NCBI RefSeq assembly: GCF_003202155.1
Contig: NZ_QFLI01000011.1
Coordinates: 124,001-188,000 of the forward strand
Origin: Marinifilum breve
GTDB lineage: Bacteria > Bacteroidota > Bacteroidia > Bacteroidales > Marinifilaceae
Length of the DNA: 64,000 nucleotides
Direction of reading: 5' to 3'
Within the stretch, counting starts at the first letter, position 1. Each line of letters starts with the position of its first letter. The notes below the pieces were generated by a model, which ran no database searches, was not told the origin of the DNA, and worked only from the letters and a program-made list of their open reading frames with translations. This document shows, in pieces, positions 60,490-64,000 of this stretch. A program made the position numbers and the translations under genes.

Positions 60490-61358
60490 TGAAAGAAAAT
60501 AATCAAAATATAAACCCTGATTCGGAAATGGATTTCATCCATTCACTTCCGAAAATTGATGTGACCTACTCAAAATCAAAAGAAGAGGTTTGGAAAGAAC
60601 TTTCGTCAATGACCACTGTTCAAAAGCCAAAAGCCAAAGTCATATCACTTTCGTGGATAAAGTATGCAGCTGCTGCTTGTATCCTTTTATTATTAGGATC
60701 TGCAGGATTTACATACTTTTATACCAGCACTACTTATTGTCCAAAAGGAAAGCATATGAGTGTTACTTTGCCTGACAATTCGAAGGTAGAGTTGAACGCA
60801 AACTCAAGCATTAGTTATAAACCATACATGTGGAACTTCTCTCGAAAAGTAAAATTCAAAGGCGAAGCATATTTCGATATCACCAAAGGAAGTAAATTCG
60901 AAATTGAATCGAAGTATGGTAAAACTTTTATTTTGGGAACAAGTTTTAATATTTATGCAAGAGGAAATGACTACAAGGTGACTTGCTATACCGGAAAAGT
61001 TAAGGTGGTATCAACCCTTACTGCCGACAAAATTCTACTTTTGCCAAATGATCATGCTTTCCTAAATAAAAATGGCAAGCTTGAAGTATTTAAGGATGAA
61101 AAGGCGAATGATAAAGTTTTATGGCGTAACCATTTCTTTTTATTCAACGCTACTCCTTTAAAAGATGTTTTTAAAGAAATTGAGTTGCAATATGACATTC
61201 ACATAGTAGAAAAAGGTAAATTTAATAAGCCTTATACAGGGAATTTTGGAAAAGGAATGACAGTTGATGATGTTCTATACAAAGTTTGCAAGGCGCACGG
61301 GCTTGAATTTGTTAAAGGTTCTCGCAAAAATTATATTATAACATCAAACAACCAATAA
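60489..61358 (+). CDS. FecR-type anti-sigma factor
   Basis: 289 residues. One membrane segment lies near 55-75 (YAAAACILLLLGSAGFTYFY), so the N-terminus is cytoplasmic and holds the sigma factor, and the rest is periplasmic. The FecR domain shows GKHMSVTLPDNSKVELNANS, FKGEAYFDITKGSKFEIESK and YKVTCYTGKVKVVS. A C-terminal DUF4974-like end has PLKDVFKEIELQYDIHIV. It passes the receptor signal to the sigma factor with which it overlaps. Confidence 0.92.
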   Translation: MKENNQNINPDSEMDFIHSLPKIDVTYSKSKEEVWKELSSMTTVQKPKAKVISLSWIKYAAAACILLLLGSAGFTYFYTSTTYCPKGKHMSVTLPDNSKVELNANSSISYKPYMWNFSRKVKFKGEAYFDITKGSKFEIESKYGKTFILGTSFNIYARGNDYKVTCYTGKVKVVSTLTADKILLLPNDHAFLNKNGKLEVFKDEKANDKVLWRNHFFLFNATPLKDVFKEIELQYDIHIVEKGKFNKPYTGNFGKGMTVDDVLYKVCKAHGLEFVKGSRKNYIITSNNQ

Positions 61359-61494
61359 GTGAAACAATCATGATTCTATTAATCATTAAATCCCCCCAAA
61401 ATATGATTAAAAAAATCATGAGAGAGCGAAGCGGTTCCATGAGTTTCAATTTTAGAATTAACTCATTAACCGACAATTATAAAATTTTAAGCGA

Positions 61495-63990
61495 ATGAAA
61501 AAATATATCGCCCTTATATTTTTTTTCGGATTAGTAATTACAACTTCACTTGCTCAAAAAGTAGAAATTAAAGCTAGCAATAAAGCTTTAAATGACATTT
61601 TAATTGAGCTAAGAGATCAATACAATTACCAGTTTTCTTATGACACAGAATTATTGGCAAGTTATAATGTTAGTATCGATAAAAGTTTTTCCAATAAAGA
61701 AAGTGCAATCATATATTTACTAAGGAAATTTCCTTTAAACTACGAGATATCAAATAATGTCTACATTATCTATCCCGAGGAGAAAATTTTTCAATACAGA
61801 ATTCTAGGGCAAATTCTCGACAAAGAAAACCTCGAACCCCTGCCCTTCTCACATATCACCGTTAACGATCATCCCATGGCTACCGACGAGCTTGGGAATT
61901 TTTCGTTTACATCAACTACTGATAGTACATTTAGAATTTTGGCTTCGCATTTGGGATATTTTATTCACGATACCATTGTAAGTTACGATAAAACTCACAA
62001 ATTTCTATTGACATCGGCAAGCACCGATTTGGAAGAAATTACCGTTACTGACAAAATAGTACAAACCTTTATCAAAGAAAGTAACCAAGCTGGCAACCTA
62101 AAATTGAATCACAAAATAGCTGGTTTTTTACCAACCAATAACGACAATTCTGTATTTGAACTCTTGCGCTTGCAACCTGGAATTCTTGCTGCAGGAGAAC
62201 AGAAGGATTATCTTATAATTTGGGGATCCTATGAAGGAGAAAGTCAAGTACTTTTTGATGATATTACCCTATGGGGATTGAAAAACTATTATGAGGATAT
62301 TGGTGCTGTAAATCCATTGGTAGTAAAAAACATCGAAATACTTAAAGGTGGTTTTGATGCCAAATATGGTGAACGAGTTGGTGGCATTGTGCACATAACA
62401 GGGAAAGATGGGAACAAAGTTAAACCAAGCCTAAACTTGGCTTTAAATAACATCACGGCGAGTGGTTCTTATGAACAACCCATTGGTAAAAAATCATCTC
62501 TTTTACTTGCATTTCGTCATACCTATTATCCATTGTTTAAAGATGACCAAATCAAGTATGCCACTTCGAATGTAAATACCGATGAAATAAATGGTACTAT
62601 TCCTGAATACGTAGATTTGGATGTAACTCCAAATTACCGATTCAGAGATGCAAATCTAAAATTCTCAACAAAATGGAATAATGGAGATCAATTAAACCTA
62701 AGTTTAATGGCTGGTGAAGACAGGTATTCATACGATATTACCAATGAGTTATTATCTACATCTCGAAAGCATAATTTTGAAGGAAGTTACCAAAATGGTG
62801 GCTCATTAAAATACAGCAAAATATGGAAAAGTGGTAATTCAAGCTCCTTGTCTGTTTCCAGATCTGAACTGGATCGAAATACAACGGAACAAACGGTTAT
62901 TGAGCGTATTCGATTTACTGAGATGAATGTTCGTAGAGATGATAGGTCCTATAACAATATTCGCGAGTACAGCACTAAATTCCAAAATCGATTTGTTTTA
63001 AATGAAGATCAAATTATTGAAGCAGGCTTGCATTATACAAACAATGCGGTAGATTTAAAAGAAGACTCCCTTGGAATTAACATTTTGCATTTGGATTCGA
63101 AACTTGATAAAATTGGCGGGTATTTTCAAAACATCCTTAATGTAAGCAATGGAGTAACAATTAAAGCTGGATTTCAAGTAAACTATCCTATTAATTTGGG
63201 AAAGCTATATTGGGAACCAAGGATATCAATGAGCTTTAAAATTACCGATGAACTATCTTTTAATGGGGCTTGGGGACTTTACAAACAGTTTATTTCAAAA
63301 AGTTCGGTATTGAGCAAGTCAGGTAAATACAGATACATTTGGGTTGGTGCCGACGAAGATACAGTTCCTGTTTTAGAATCTGTTCACAATGTTATTGGTG
63401 GTTCGTATCATAAAAATGGGTTTACTTTTAGTGTTGAAGCCTACCACAAAAGAACTGATGGACACACAAGATATTACCGATGGAGAAATCAAGGAAACAT
63501 TTCGCTGGGTAAAAGTAAAAGTGTGGGACTCGATTTCTTTGCAAAAAAAGACTTTGGAGAACATACTTTTTGGGTTTCCTATTCTCTAAGTAAAACATCT
63601 GAAAACTTTGACTATTTCAGAGAAGAAGGAGAATATTTAAGAGCTTTACATGATCAGAGACATGAAATTAAGACTGCAGGATTGTTGGCTTTAAAGCCAT
63701 TCTACCTATCTGCAAACTATATTTTTGGTTCTGGGTTTCCGATTTATTCAGGCTACAACAACATCAACTCCGAACCGGATTATCAAAGACTCGATGCTGC
63801 TTTAATTTATAAGTTCTCTCATAAAAAGATCAAATCGGAAATTGGAATTCTTTTGCACAATGTTATGAATAAAGAAAACTTAACTTACGAATCTTTCGAA
63901 AGAGTTCCATTGAGTCAAATTAATAGCATTAGTGTGTATACAGAATCGGTTCCATCTTCGATTCGATTGTACTTTAAAATTACAATTTAG
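61495..63990 (+). CDS. TonB-dependent transducer with STN domain
   Basis: 831 residues. A signal peptide (IALIFFFGLVITTSLAQ) precedes a secretin/TonB short N-terminal (STN) domain at about 20-95, which contacts the anti-sigma factor. A CarboxypepD_reg-like domain (about 105-185) and a plug follow (VFELLRLQPGILAAGEQKDY, VVKNIEILKGGFDAKYGERV); the rest is barrel. The STN domain marks it as a FecA-like signalling receptor. No susD partner follows inside the window. The substrate is unknown; sugar or metal are both possible. Confidence 0.93.
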   Translation: MKKYIALIFFFGLVITTSLAQKVEIKASNKALNDILIELRDQYNYQFSYDTELLASYNVSIDKSFSNKESAIIYLLRKFPLNYEISNNVYIIYPEEKIFQYRILGQILDKENLEPLPFSHITVNDHPMATDELGNFSFTSTTDSTFRILASHLGYFIHDTIVSYDKTHKFLLTSASTDLEEITVTDKIVQTFIKESNQAGNLKLNHKIAGFLPTNNDNSVFELLRLQPGILAAGEQKDYLIIWGSYEGESQVLFDDITLWGLKNYYEDIGAVNPLVVKNIEILKGGFDAKYGERVGGIVHITGKDGNKVKPSLNLALNNITASGSYEQPIGKKSSLLLAFRHTYYPLFKDDQIKYATSNVNTDEINGTIPEYVDLDVTPNYRFRDANLKFSTKWNNGDQLNLSLMAGEDRYSYDITNELLSTSRKHNFEGSYQNGGSLKYSKIWKSGNSSSLSVSRSELDRNTTEQTVIERIRFTEMNVRRDDRSYNNIREYSTKFQNRFVLNEDQIIEAGLHYTNNAVDLKEDSLGINILHLDSKLDKIGGYFQNILNVSNGVTIKAGFQVNYPINLGKLYWEPRISMSFKITDELSFNGAWGLYKQFISKSSVLSKSGKYRYIWVGADEDTVPVLESVHNVIGGSYHKNGFTFSVEAYHKRTDGHTRYYRWRNQGNISLGKSKSVGLDFFAKKDFGEHTFWVSYSLSKTSENFDYFREEGEYLRALHDQRHEIKTAGLLALKPFYLSANYIFGSGFPIYSGYNNINSEPDYQRLDAALIYKFSHKKIKSEIGILLHNVMNKENLTYESFERVPLSQINSISVYTESVPSSIRLYFKITI

Positions 63991-64000
63991 AGCATACAAA

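Overview
The window comes from a member of the Bacteroidota, most likely a marine or anaerobic lineage of the Marinilabiliales type. The reasons are protein-level: an acpP-fabF-rnc block, tandem YitT-type membrane proteins, an RprX/RprY-like two-component pair, a sigma/anti-sigma/TonB-dependent transporter triplet and DUF4468- and DUF6261-like proteins. The DNA is AT-rich, true Shine-Dalgarno sites are rare, and several starts are preceded by the Bacteroidota promoter pattern TTG-N17-20-TAnnTTTG. Genus-level placement is inference.

Region 1 (1 to about 540) is the 5' part of a host TPR-like membrane protein gene on the minus strand. Region 2 (about 540 to 38,500) is an apparently complete tailed-phage prophage. 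From left to right it holds a leftward repressor, a divergent operator region, Cro-like and LuxR-like regulators, small early genes, a 314-base gene-free stretch with three strong hairpins, a large Toprim primase-helicase, a run of small replication-associated genes ending in a protein with an SSB-like acidic tip, and a gene-free stretch (9313-10165) with terminators and nine copies of AATTACA/TGTAATT. After a small basic protein come the late genes: a virion protein and a giant modular tail fibre; protease/scaffold and capsid; terminase subunits; portal; a lysis group with amidase, a P-loop kinase, a holin candidate and a phage GroES; tail genes and tape measure; and a secreted DUF4468-like protein. 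A tyrosine integrase lies next to tRNA-Arg(CCG).

The late genes are translationally coupled blocks (ATGA, TGATG and TAATG overlaps) separated by short gaps. Six of those gaps carry the same 9-mer TTGTCCTTT, 41 to 70 bases before the next start codon and often just after a terminator, so a common late-gene control element is likely. A two-gene regulatory cassette with its own promoter, paired operators and terminator sits inside the late region and looks like a moron.

Region 3 (38.5-64 kb) is host chromosome: leuS, two YitT paralogues, an M23 peptidase, purN, acpP-fabF-rnc, a candidate minus-strand small RNA, a two-component system facing a His/Lys-rich exported protein, lepA, a gene-free stretch with seven TTGCAnnTGCAA palindromes spaced at exactly 42 bp, a DUF6261-like protein, envelope and membrane proteins, a CPBP protease, a lipoprotein, and an ECF sigma/FecR/TonB-dependent receptor set. 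The most unusual signals are the 42-bp palindrome array, the shared late motif, the heptamer cluster, the moron and the phage GroES.
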